Of a stretch of DNA of 64,000 nucleotides, positions 52,253 to 60,157 are shown in pieces (within the stretch, counting starts at the first letter, position 1; each line of letters begins with the position of its first letter). The notes beneath the pieces are model-generated. The model saw only the letters and a list, made by a program, of their open reading frames with translations, did not search any database and was not told the origin of the DNA. The DNA comes from Yinghuangia seranimata (GTDB lineage: Bacteria; Actinomycetota; Actinomycetes; Streptomycetales; Streptomycetaceae), in the NCBI RefSeq assembly GCF_029953285.1, contig NZ_JASAOI010000040.1, positions 1-64,000 on the forward strand, written 5' to 3'. The position numbers and the translations under genes were made by a program.

Positions 52253-53109
52253 CGATCGTCGACGCCCACCACCACCTGTGGGACCTGACCGTACGCGACC
52301 AGGCGTGGACCGACGGCCCTGGACTCGCTCCGCTCCGCCGCTCCTTCGCCGTCCCGGACCTGGAGGCCGCCGTCGGCCCGGCCGGAGTGTCCGCCACCGT
52401 GCTGGTGGAGACGATCAACGTGGCCGAGGAGACCCCCGAGCTGCTGGCCCTGGCCGTCGCGAGCGACCTGATCGGCGCGGTGGTCGGGTGGACGGACTTG
52501 ACGGCGCCGGACCTCACCGAGGCACTCGGATCGCTGCGGTCCCTCCCCGGTGGCGGTTACCTGCGCGGCATCCGCCACCAGGTCCAGGGCGAGCCCGACC
52601 CCGACTGGCTGACCCGGCCGGGCGTGCTGCGCGGCCTGCGCGCGGTCGCCGCGGCGGGGCTCGTGTACGACCTGGTCGTGCTGCCGCACCAGCTGCCCGC
52701 GGCGGCGCGGGCGGCCGCGGCCATACCCGAGCTCACCTTCGTCCTGGACCATCTCGGCAAGCCGCCGATCGCGTCCGCGCGGCACGAGCCGTGGGCGCAG
52801 CGGCTGAAGGCGTTCGCCGCGCTGCCGAACACCGTGTGCAAGCTCTCCGGGATGGTGACCGAGGCCGACTGGGCCTCCTGGACGGTCGACGACCTGCGGC
52901 CCTACGCCGACACCGTGATCGACGCGTTCGGCCCCGGACGGCTGATGTTCGGCTCGGACTGGCCGGTCTGCACGCTGGCCGCCGGCTATACCGGGGTCGT
53001 GCGCTCCGCCGGAGAACTCATCGCGGCGCTTTCCCCGGCCGAGCAGGCCGACATCTGGTCCGGCACCGCACGGCGTGTCTACCGGTTGGCCGACCCTCAG
53101 GCCGGCTGA
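52249..53109 (+). CDS. L-fuconolactonase (amidohydrolase family)
   Basis: A 286-residue amidohydrolase-2/COG3618 enzyme: DAHHHLWDL near the N-terminus, VLDHLGKPPI, and FGSDWPVC near the end supply the metal- or substrate-binding His and Asp. The family hydrolyses L-fucono-1,4/1,5-lactone and related lactones to the acid, the substrate of FucD. GTG 52249 overlaps the aldo/keto reductase stop (GTGA). The operon of metabolic genes ends here, convergent with the second GntR gene. Confidence 0.9.
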   Translation: MTIVDAHHHLWDLTVRDQAWTDGPGLAPLRRSFAVPDLEAAVGPAGVSATVLVETINVAEETPELLALAVASDLIGAVVGWTDLTAPDLTEALGSLRSLPGGGYLRGIRHQVQGEPDPDWLTRPGVLRGLRAVAAAGLVYDLVVLPHQLPAAARAAAAIPELTFVLDHLGKPPIASARHEPWAQRLKAFAALPNTVCKLSGMVTEADWASWTVDDLRPYADTVIDAFGPGRLMFGSDWPVCTLAAGYTGVVRSAGELIAALSPAEQADIWSGTARRVYRLADPQAG

Positions 53110-53161
53110 CTGCTGTCCGTCGGGCGGCGCCCTGATCCCTGGTCCGCACCGTCCGGGCGGG

Positions 53162-53878
53162 TCACTGCTCGCCGAACGCGCTGAGCTGGCGCTCCATGCT
53201 GCGGGTGAGGTGGTCGGTCATCGCCTCCGCGGCTCGGTCGGACCGGCGGCGCAGGATCGCCCGTACCACGCGCTCGTGTTCGTCGACCGTGGGATCGGCC
53301 GCGTCCTGGACCCCGCTGAGGCGGAAGATGTGCAGGTGGGAGTGGAGTCGCTCCACCGCATCCGCGAGGAGCGGCCGGTGGGCGGCTTCCGCGACGGCGT
53401 CGTGGAAGCGCTGGTCCAGCGCGGCGAAGTCGCGGTAGGCCAGGTACGGCCCGCTCGGGTCGGGCTGGGCCTGCATGGCCTCCAACGTCGCCTCGATGGC
53501 GTCGAGTTCGCCCTCGTCGGCGTTGTCGGCGGCGAGCGCGGCGGCGCGCGGCTCCAAGAGGAGCCGCATCTCGAACAGCTCCGCCACACCCTGACGGGTC
53601 AGCAGCTCGGTCGCCCGGTAGCCGGACAGAGAACGCTTGACGACGAGTCCGTCGGCTTCGAGGCGGGCGAGTGCCTCGCGCACCGGGGTCGGTGAGACGT
53701 CGAGGGCGCGGGCCAACGCCTCGATGTTGATGCGTGCGCCCGGGGCGATCTCGTGGTCCATGACCTTGGCCTTGATGTCTTCGTAGACACTGTCGGCCAG
53801 GCCCTTGCGGAGCGGCGGAGCGGGCTGATCACCCGTTCCCGCCTCGACGCCGGGGATGCGGGGGTCCCGGTCCGGCAT
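53162..53878 (-). CDS. FCD-type GntR regulator of the fucose locus (paralogue 2)
   Basis: A 238-residue GntR/FCD regulator with winged HTH (DSVYEDIKAKVMDHEIAPG ... [19 protein letters not shown]) and FCD domain (FAALDQRFHDAVAEAAH, SHLHIF). It is a close paralogue of the regulator at 42436-43143, and both share [13 protein letters not shown]. Position after the catabolic operon and similarity suggest that both respond to fucose-pathway acids, perhaps separately controlling transport and catabolism. ATG 53878 follows AGGGAGAACGG. Confidence 0.92.
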   Translation of the reverse strand: MPDRDPRIPGVEAGTGDQPAPPLRKGLADSVYEDIKAKVMDHEIAPGARINIEALARALDVSPTPVREALARLEADGLVVKRSLSGYRATELLTRQGVAELFEMRLLLEPRAAALAADNADEGELDAIEATLEAMQAQPDPSGPYLAYRDFAALDQRFHDAVAEAAHRPLLADAVERLHSHLHIFRLSGVQDAADPTVDEHERVVRAILRRRSDRAAEAMTDHLTRSMERQLSAFGEQ

Positions 53879-54113
53879 CCGTTCTCCCTGTGCTGAGTGC
53901 CGTGGTCGCCAGCAGTTTAGCGACGTCCGACCCCGGACTGCGTGGCACAGCGATGTGCACGTCGGGCCGCCCGCGTCGGCGCGGTCTCCGGGACATCGAC
54001 CGGGATGCCGACTGCCGGGCTTCCCCAACGGCGGTGGGTCGGTACCCTACGAACGGTTCACGTATGGCCGTTACCTGCCTTCGCAGCCGCTACGCCACGT
54101 CACCTGGAGCACA

Positions 54114-55076
54114 GTGAAGCGCGAACCGATCACGCCGGCATTGCCGGATGTCCAGATCCGCGACCCGTTCCTCCTCGTCACCGAAGGCCCGCCCGGCTAC
54201 GTGCTGTTCGGCAGCACCGACCCGAACATCTGGGAAGGTCCGGGGACCGGATTCGACTGCTGGACCAGCACCGACCTCGCCGAGTGGCACGGGCCGGTAC
54301 CGGCCTTCCGGCCGCCGGCCGACTTCTGGTCGACCGGGCAGTTCTGGGCGCCGGAGGTCCACGCCTACGCGGGCCGGTGGTACATGTTCGCCACGTTCGG
54401 CGGCGAAGGCACCGTCCGCGGCACAGCGATCCTCGTCGCGGACGCCCCGGCCGGCCCGTACGTCCCCTGGAGCGACGGGCCCGTCACCCCTGACGGCTGG
54501 GAATGCCTTGACGGAACCCTGCACGTGGACGCGGACGGCGCGCCGTGGATGGTCTTCTGCCGCGAGTGGTTGCAGGTCTGCGACGGCGAGATCCACGCCC
54601 AGCGCCTGAACGCCGACCTCCGCTCCGCGGCGGATGCCCCGCCCTCCCTCTTGTTCCGCGCATCCCAAGCCCCCTGGGCACGGGCGCTCAACGCTCCGAG
54701 CGGAGACGAGGAGCCGCAACCCGCCCCGGACGAGCAACTCGCGTACGTCACCGACGGCCCGTTCCTCCACCGCACCGGAGCCGGCACCCTGCTGATGCTC
54801 TGGTCGAGCTTCGGCACCGCCGGCTACGCGATGGGCGTGGCGCGCTCCGAATCCGGCCACATCCTCGGCCCGTGGGTCCAGCAGGAATCACCCCTGTGGT
54901 CGACCGACGGCGGCCACGGCATGATCGCCCGCCTCCGCGACGGCAGCCTTGCGCTGCTGCTGCACCAGCCCAATGAGACCCCGCACGAACGGGCCGTCCT
55001 CCACCGCCTCAGCGAAACACCGGACGGCGGGATCGAGCTCGACCCACCGCTGCCGGACACGAACGCCGTCCCATGA
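54114..55076 (+). CDS. GH43-type five-bladed beta-propeller glycosidase
   Basis: A 320-residue enzyme. The first Asp (VQIRDPFLLV), a central acidic pair in FWAPEVHAYAGRWYMF and the C-terminal HGMIARLRDGSLAL match the GH43 propeller pattern of arabinosidases and xylosidases. No signal peptide is visible, so it is predicted cytoplasmic. It may release sugars from imported oligosaccharides; the aglycone or sugar is not deduced. GTG 54114 follows TGGAG. It is not overlapping with the fucose genes but lies next to their regulator. Confidence 0.82.
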   Translation: MKREPITPALPDVQIRDPFLLVTEGPPGYVLFGSTDPNIWEGPGTGFDCWTSTDLAEWHGPVPAFRPPADFWSTGQFWAPEVHAYAGRWYMFATFGGEGTVRGTAILVADAPAGPYVPWSDGPVTPDGWECLDGTLHVDADGAPWMVFCREWLQVCDGEIHAQRLNADLRSAADAPPSLLFRASQAPWARALNAPSGDEEPQPAPDEQLAYVTDGPFLHRTGAGTLLMLWSSFGTAGYAMGVARSESGHILGPWVQQESPLWSTDGGHGMIARLRDGSLALLLHQPNETPHERAVLHRLSETPDGGIELDPPLPDTNAVP

Positions 55077-55409
55077 AACGCACCACGCCGGCCCGCGAAG
55101 GCACGCACCGTCCCCACCGCAGGCTGCCAGCCATCACCGGCTTGAGGCGGGGCCGTGCCGCCTGAACTGCCGGCCTTCGCCCTGCGGCGGGGTTAAGCCC
55201 TTCAAGCGGCGGTACCCGAATGCCCTGAAAGAGGTGCCGTCTCCGCCTCCCGCGCGACCGCCGAGGCGGGCGGGACGCGAGGATTGCGGCGATGCGCCGG
55301 ACCAGCGTCTCGCCCACCCTCGGACGGTTCTTGTTATCCCCGGGTTGTGCTGCGGTCTCCCAAGGGGTCGGTCGAGTGGAACCGAACCTTCCGGAAGGAG
55401 ACAACGCAC
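55077..55409. other. Intergenic region before the membrane redox operon
   Basis: About 330 bp without a recognised gene. Short frames carry no motif. It should contain the promoter of the redox operon; the ribosome site GGAAGGAGA is at 55393-55401. Confidence 0.4.
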
Positions 55410-56180
55410 GTGCGACGCAACCTCCACGCGGGTTCTTCTGTGGTGGGCTCCGGGACGGCCGATCGGGACCGACGTACCCGGAGACGCGTGCCAGAGGCTG
55501 TTGTCGTCGCGGGGTGCGCCCTGTACGCGTTCCTCGCCCCTGTGGCCCATGCGGCGACCGCGCCGATTCCGGGGTCGCCGCTCGACGCATACGACAGGAA
55601 CATCCCGTACGACACAGGCGTCCACAGGATCGCCAGGCTGGCCGCCCTCATCGCATACGTGCTGATGATCGCCACTGTCGTCTTCGGAGTCATGCTGCGG
55701 CTGCGGTTCATGCAGCGCCTGGTCAACCGGTCGACGTTCTACGGCGCGCACATGACGCTGGCGCTGACAGCCGTGATCTTCGGTGGGATACACGGCCTGA
55801 CCTTCCTCTATCAGCCGGTCTGGCGCATCGGGTGGCCGCAGTTGACGGTCCCGTTCCTCGGCGGCGTGCAGCGGGTACCGGTCGGGCTGGGCATCCTGGG
55901 AACTGAACTGGCGGTCGCCGTCGCCTGCTCGGTTTGGCTGCAACGCCGCCTGGGCTACCACCGCTGGCTTCGAACTCACCAACTGGCCTACGCCGCGTTC
56001 GCGTTGATCTGGCTGCACATATTCCTCGTGCACCCGGAGCCCCGCCATCTCAACCCGGTCGCGGTCGGCGTCGCGGTCGGCGCCGGCTCAGTACTCCTGG
56101 TCTGGCTGATCCGAATCCTGCCTTCGCAGTCACGACTGCGTCAGAAGGCCTTCACGAGCGGTACCGGGGGCGACCGATGA
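55410..56180 (+). CDS. Ferric-reductase-like heme-b membrane protein
   Basis: A 256-residue protein with about six hydrophobic helices. Two helices each carry a His pair spaced about 13-14 residues: FYGAHMTLALTAVIFGGIHG and RTHQLAYAAFALIWLHIFL. This bis-heme pattern is that of ferric reductase-like/cytochrome b561-type transmembrane domains, which move electrons across the membrane. The N-terminal part includes a hydrophobic segment and an Ala/Pro stretch facing outside. GTG 55410 follows GGAAGGAGA. It is first of three genes overlapping by ATGA, so the electron donor is probably the next gene product. Confidence 0.85.
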   Translation: MRRNLHAGSSVVGSGTADRDRRTRRRVPEAVVVAGCALYAFLAPVAHAATAPIPGSPLDAYDRNIPYDTGVHRIARLAALIAYVLMIATVVFGVMLRLRFMQRLVNRSTFYGAHMTLALTAVIFGGIHGLTFLYQPVWRIGWPQLTVPFLGGVQRVPVGLGILGTELAVAVACSVWLQRRLGYHRWLRTHQLAYAAFALIWLHIFLVHPEPRHLNPVAVGVAVGAGSVLLVWLIRILPSQSRLRQKAFTSGTGGDR

Positions 56181-57814
56181 CGGTGCCGCACCAAGGGCCT
56201 TTGCCGGCGCCTGTTCTGTCCGTGCCGTCACCTCGACTCGGCGGCAACGCACCGACGTTCCTCCCGCCGGCGGTGCCGGCGGAGTCTTTCGATCTTCCGC
56301 GCCCCGCCCTCATTCCGGAGGCGGCCCCTGTACGGATCGGCGTCGACAACAACCGCTGCCACATCTACGGCATCTGCCAACAGGAGGCGCCCGAGGTCTT
56401 CCGGATCTCCACGGGCGGTTCGCTGCACTACACACGGAGAGTGCCGGCGACGTTCGCGGCCAAGGCGCGCCAGGCGGCGCGATGTTGCCCGATGCAGGCC
56501 ATCACGATCAGCACCGAGCGCGGCCCACGGCCTCCGGCTGCGCACACGATGCGTCGCGGTGCGGTGGCCAGGACCGACCGCAAGCGCATCGTCATCGCAG
56601 GCGGCGGCCTGGCCGGCCTCAGTGCGGGAATCAGACTGAGGGAACGGGGATTCGACGGTGAACTCGTCGTCGTCGGCGAGGAATCCCTGCACCCCTACAG
56701 CCGACCCCCGCTGTCCAAGCAGTACTTGTCGGGCGCGTTGCGCGCGGAGCAGCTCACGTTCACCGCGGACAAGGACCTGGACGCCCACTGGCTGCTTGAC
56801 ACCCGAATGATCTCCCTCGACCTTCGCAGATCGAGGGTGGAACTGCGCGGCGGAGAGCTGCTGGCCTTCGACGGACTCGTCGTCGCGACCGGAGTGGACG
56901 CCAAACGCTTTCCCGAAACCCCTGTGGTCAGCGAACGAATACGCACTGTCCGGACCCTGCGTGACGCGGCGTCGATCCGGCAGGCGATGCACGAGGCGCG
57001 GGTCCGCCACGTGGTGATCATCGGCGGCGGGTTCGTCGGATGCGAACTTGCCTGTACCGCAAGAGAGCACGGCATGGATGTCACGCTCGTGGTCCACAGC
57101 GCGCCGTTGCTGCGACGGGTCCTGGGCCGCCAGGTGGGGGCCGTCGTAGGAGATGTCCAACGCCGGGCCGGCGTAGACGTGAGGCTCGACACGAAGATCA
57201 CCGACTGGCGGGACTACGGCGACGTCCTGCGGTTGTTTCTCGACGACGGCGCCGTCCTCGACTGCGACTTCGTGGTGCTCGGTCTGGGCGGCGAGCCACG
57301 GACCGAATGGCTGCGCGGCAGCGGGTTGGAGATCTCCGACGGCGTGCTGTGCGGGCCCACGGGCCACGTGGTCGACCTAGCGGGGCGGACGGTTCCGCAC
57401 GTGGTGGCCGCAGGTGACGTCGCCCGCTGGCCCAATCCGCGGTTCGACACGCAGCCGCGCAGGGTCGAACACCTCATCCACGCCGTCGAGATGGGCCAGC
57501 ACGCCGCGGACTCGCTGCTGCGCGGCCCGCAACGCGCCGCCCGCTTCGCGCCGGTCCCACGCTTCTGGTCCGAGCAGCACGGCGTGCGGATCCAGGCCGT
57601 GGGCATGCCGGCCCTGGGTACCGAGGTCGAGATCGTGGAAGGGACCCTGCGTTCGGAGCGGTTCATCGCGCGATACACCCGGCAAACCCCGTACGGCCCG
57701 CAGATCGTCGGTTGCGTCGCGTTCGACATGCCGCTCGAACTTCTCGCGTACCGCGACCAGATAGGGGGAGCCCGCCCCCTTTCCAGTGGCGCGGGAAGGA
57801 GGAAGCGCCGATGA
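56177..57814 (+). CDS. Ferredoxin-FAD reductase fusion
   Basis: A 545-residue fusion. Residues about 50-125 are a small ferredoxin with cluster motif NRCHIYGICQQEAPEVF and distal RCCPMQAI: the Cys-x5-Cys...Cys-Pro pattern of a [3Fe-4S]-type P450 ferredoxin with CxxYxxC. Residues about 135-540 are a ferredoxin/rubredoxin reductase-type flavoprotein with FAD motif IAGGGLAGLSAG, SRPPLSKQYL and NAD motif IIGGGFVGCELA, and the FAD-closing VVAAGDVARWPN. Domain order is Fd-reductase, so electrons can run NAD(P)H to FAD to Fe-S within one chain. The upstream membrane protein and ATGA overlap suggest that it feeds the heme-b protein. Confidence 0.9.
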   Translation: MTVPHQGPLPAPVLSVPSPRLGGNAPTFLPPAVPAESFDLPRPALIPEAAPVRIGVDNNRCHIYGICQQEAPEVFRISTGGSLHYTRRVPATFAAKARQAARCCPMQAITISTERGPRPPAAHTMRRGAVARTDRKRIVIAGGGLAGLSAGIRLRERGFDGELVVVGEESLHPYSRPPLSKQYLSGALRAEQLTFTADKDLDAHWLLDTRMISLDLRRSRVELRGGELLAFDGLVVATGVDAKRFPETPVVSERIRTVRTLRDAASIRQAMHEARVRHVVIIGGGFVGCELACTAREHGMDVTLVVHSAPLLRRVLGRQVGAVVGDVQRRAGVDVRLDTKITDWRDYGDVLRLFLDDGAVLDCDFVVLGLGGEPRTEWLRGSGLEISDGVLCGPTGHVVDLAGRTVPHVVAAGDVARWPNPRFDTQPRRVEHLIHAVEMGQHAADSLLRGPQRAARFAPVPRFWSEQHGVRIQAVGMPALGTEVEIVEGTLRSERFIARYTRQTPYGPQIVGCVAFDMPLELLAYRDQIGGARPLSSGAGRRKRR

Positions 57815-58065
57815 GCCATGCCGTCCACAACCGCAGACGCCGCTCCGCACGGGTCTTCACCACCGGGCCTGTGTCGCGGTTGCTCAGTCTGCCTGCCCGG
57901 CTCCATCTGCGATGGCTTGTCATCCTGGTCGTGACCGCGGTGGTCATGGGCTTCTATATCAGCATCCTGGTCACCGCTCCCCCGATGCCGCCGGGCAAGG
58001 CACCCGCCACCGTCGGCGGAGAGCCCGGTCTCTCGACGTCACCGGCAAAGATCACCCGGCGCTAG
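57811..58065 (+). CDS. Small single-pass membrane protein of the redox operon
   Basis: An 84-residue protein with a basic N-terminus, one transmembrane helix (WLVILVVTAVVMGFYISILV) and an outward Pro/Thr-rich tail. No family is recognised. The ATG at 57811 follows GGAAGGAGGA and overlaps the fusion-gene stop (ATGA). It may be an accessory subunit that stabilises the heme-b membrane protein. Confidence 0.75.
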   Translation: MSHAVHNRRRRSARVFTTGPVSRLLSLPARLHLRWLVILVVTAVVMGFYISILVTAPPMPPGKAPATVGGEPGLSTSPAKITRR

Positions 58066-58419
58066 ACCCGACGACGAGTCAGCGTGCTCGTCGGTCCGAC
58101 TGCTGTCGGTGAGCCCGGTGCGGGAAGACGGAAGGCGAGTCACGACCGAGAACGCGCTTTTGATCGGTCGTGGCGGTTGTGGGCGCGCCGCGCCGAGTTT
58201 CCGGCCGGCAGCTGCGCGTCAGAGGTCGGGGTAGGAGCGCCGCAGGTGCTCGTCGACGGAGTGGGCGGGCACACCCATCACGGTCCGGGTCAGCCGAGCC
58301 GACGACGCGCTCACCATCCGCGCGCGCTCGGCCGATCATCGGTCCCGCCGACGCCGGCGTGCACGAGAACCCCTGAGCGCACGAGACACCTCCGCCCTCC
58401 GGGTAGCCCCCAGCCTGGG
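58066..58419. other. Intergenic region with the left copy of a 43-bp repeat
   Basis: About 350 bp between the redox operon and the DUF3152 gene (convergent). It contains the left copy of a 43-bp direct repeat (58217-58259), which encodes on the minus strand the same DEHLRRSYPDL C-terminus as the GntR gene at 62346. The rest has no recognisable gene. Confidence 0.6.
58217..58259. repeat. 43-bp perfect direct repeat, left copy
   Basis: Identical to 62344-62386 over all 43 bases, from CGTCAGAGGTCGGGGTAGGA to CTCGTCGACGG. In the right copy these are the last codons and stop of a GntR gene; here no GntR gene is attached beyond the repeat. The two copies delimit 4.08 kb. Confidence 0.95.
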
Positions 58420-59385
58420 TTATGGCACATGTGGACCGCCGAGGTAGTGCCCCTGGGCGTCGTAGGGCCATGCGTTGGCGAGGCAGCCGTGCAGGCCGTC
58501 TATCTGCTGCATCATCGCGGGCGCCGGTTTGCCCGGTCCGGGGCAGCCTTCGTGGCCGTGGCCGATTCGATGGCCGACCTCGTGGTTGATGATCAGCGCG
58601 CGATACTCCTCCACCGGTCCGGGGAACTGCGGCGAACCGGTGTTCCAGCGTTTGAGGTTGACGATCACCTGGTTTCCCACGTCGCAGTTCACCTCCCCCC
58701 GGGTGTGCAGTCCCGCGGCGCCGCAGATCCTGTCCACGGTCGCCGGGGTCGCGATCTTCACCTCGAAGTCGTACGCGCCTGAGGACACGAGTTGGAAGCC
58801 GTCGTGGCCGTCGGCCGTCCAGCCGCGCGGATCGGCGAGGACGGCCGCTATCTGCTGGGCGGCCTGATCGGCGGGCACTCCCGTGCCGTCCTCGACCTCG
58901 ACCTTGTAGCGCCGGATCTTGCCGGAGCCCACGGCCTTCCCGGTCGCGTCCGCGGTCACGAACACTCCGCTGCCGGATGCCGGGCCCGGGTCTGCAGTGG
59001 GCGGGGTGGGCGGGGACGCGGGGTGATCCGGCGGCTCAGGCGCGGGGCCGCTGTCGGAGTCCGTGTACGCGCTCTGCGCGGCCGCCGGCGGGCCGGAGCC
59101 GTCGGGTGCGTCGCCCCGCTTCAGGCGCGGCAGCGCCAGGGCGACGACGATGCCCAGCACGGCAGCGGCCACCAGCCACGCCCGTCGGCGTGAACGCCCC
59201 CGCCGTTGGCGGCGGTCCGGTTGCCTACCACCAGCCGCCCCGCGACCCGAGGGCCACCGAGGAGCAGACCGTGACAACCGTGACGAAGTCCGGCCGGGAG
59301 GAGCGCCCGAGGCGCCGAGGCGTGCGGCTGTCTCGACTCCGCGGTTCTTGACATGGGGCATGGGCCGACCATCCCGGGATGGCAT
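58420..59385 (-). CDS. DUF3152 predicted secreted metalloprotease-like protein
   Basis: A protein of up to 321 residues. An N-terminal basic region leads to a membrane anchor (AWLVAAAVLGIVVALALP), then a Pro/Ser-rich linker and a DUF3152 domain (about 140-321) with NHEVGHRIGHGHEGCPGPG. This HExxHxxGxxH is a zinc-protease-type motif, followed by PAPAMMQQIDGLHGC and NAWPYDAQG. Such proteins are likely extracytoplasmic peptidases; the substrate is unknown. ATG 59385 and ATG 59361 are both possible starts. It is divergent from the two-component system. Confidence 0.88.
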   Translation of the reverse strand: MPSRDGRPMPHVKNRGVETAARLGASGAPPGRTSSRLSRSAPRWPSGRGAAGGRQPDRRQRRGRSRRRAWLVAAAVLGIVVALALPRLKRGDAPDGSGPPAAAQSAYTDSDSGPAPEPPDHPASPPTPPTADPGPASGSGVFVTADATGKAVGSGKIRRYKVEVEDGTGVPADQAAQQIAAVLADPRGWTADGHDGFQLVSSGAYDFEVKIATPATVDRICGAAGLHTRGEVNCDVGNQVIVNLKRWNTGSPQFPGPVEEYRALIINHEVGHRIGHGHEGCPGPGKPAPAMMQQIDGLHGCLANAWPYDAQGHYLGGPHVP

Positions 59386-59482
59386 GACCGCGTCGGGATC
59401 GCTACGAGACCGTCTTGTAACAGCCCTGCCAGCAAACGCTTTTGCCCGCTTTTGTTACTTCGGGCTGGCCGATACTGATCCG

Positions 59483-60157
59483 ATGGTCCGTGTGCTGCTG
59501 ATCGAAGACGACCCCGCCGTGGCCGAGGGGTTGGCCCTGGGCCTGCGACGGCAGGGATACGAGGTGGACGTTGCGCCGTGCGGGGAGGACGGCCTCGCCG
59601 GCGTGGACGCGTTCCCCCCGGAGCTGGTGGTGCTGGACCTCATGCTGCCCGGCATCGACGGCTTCGAGGTGTGCCGCCGAATACGCGCCGCCGGGACGCT
59701 GCCGATCATCATGCTCACCGCACGCGACCACGATGCGGACATCGTCCTCGGCCTGGAAGCCGGCGCCGACGACTACGTGGTCAAACCCGCCCAGGTCCGC
59801 GTCCTGGCGGCCCGGATCAAGGCAGTCCTGCGGCGCGCCGCCGGGTCGGGCGGACGCGCCGAAACACACGGCGACCTCGTGCTCGACCGCGCCGCACTCA
59901 CGGTCGCCCGGGACGGCCGGCCGATCGCCCTCGCACCGTCCGAGCTCCGGCTGCTGCTCGAACTCTCCGCAGCTCCCGGCCGGGTCTTCAGCCGCGGACA
60001 GCTGCTGGAGACGGTGTGGGGCCATCCTTACCTGGGTGACACGCGTCTGGTCGATGCGTGCGTCAAACGGCTGCGGCTGAAAATCGAGGAGCAGGCCCGG
60101 TCCGCGCGCTACATCCAGACCGTGCGCGGCTTCGGCTACCGTTTCGGCCCGTTGTGA
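59483..60157 (+). CDS. OmpR-type response regulator
   Basis: A 224-residue response regulator: receiver domain with acidic pocket LLIEDDPAV, phospho-acceptor Asp in LVVLDLMLPGIDGFE, Thr in IMLTARD and Lys in YVVKPAQ; then an OmpR/PhoB winged helix (SELRLLLELSAAPGRVFSR ... VDACVKRLRLKIE). It regulates transcription in response to the kinase whose GTG start overlaps its stop. An upstream frame opposite the DUF3152 gene is spurious. ATG 59483 lies 97 bp from the divergent gene. Confidence 0.95.
   Translation: MVRVLLIEDDPAVAEGLALGLRRQGYEVDVAPCGEDGLAGVDAFPPELVVLDLMLPGIDGFEVCRRIRAAGTLPIIMLTARDHDADIVLGLEAGADDYVVKPAQVRVLAARIKAVLRRAAGSGGRAETHGDLVLDRAALTVARDGRPIALAPSELRLLLELSAAPGRVFSRGQLLETVWGHPYLGDTRLVDACVKRLRLKIEEQARSARYIQTVRGFGYRFGPL

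Noticed and set aside
58072..58093. A terminator after the small redox-operon membrane protein
   Set aside because: Only a 7-bp stem (CGACGAG/CTCGTCG) without a T-run; too weak to call with confidence.
55077..58419. A specialised-metabolite gene cluster around the ferredoxin-reductase fusion
   Set aside because: No P450, PKS, NRPS, terpene or tailoring enzymes are present; the neighbours are a heme-b membrane protein and a small membrane protein.
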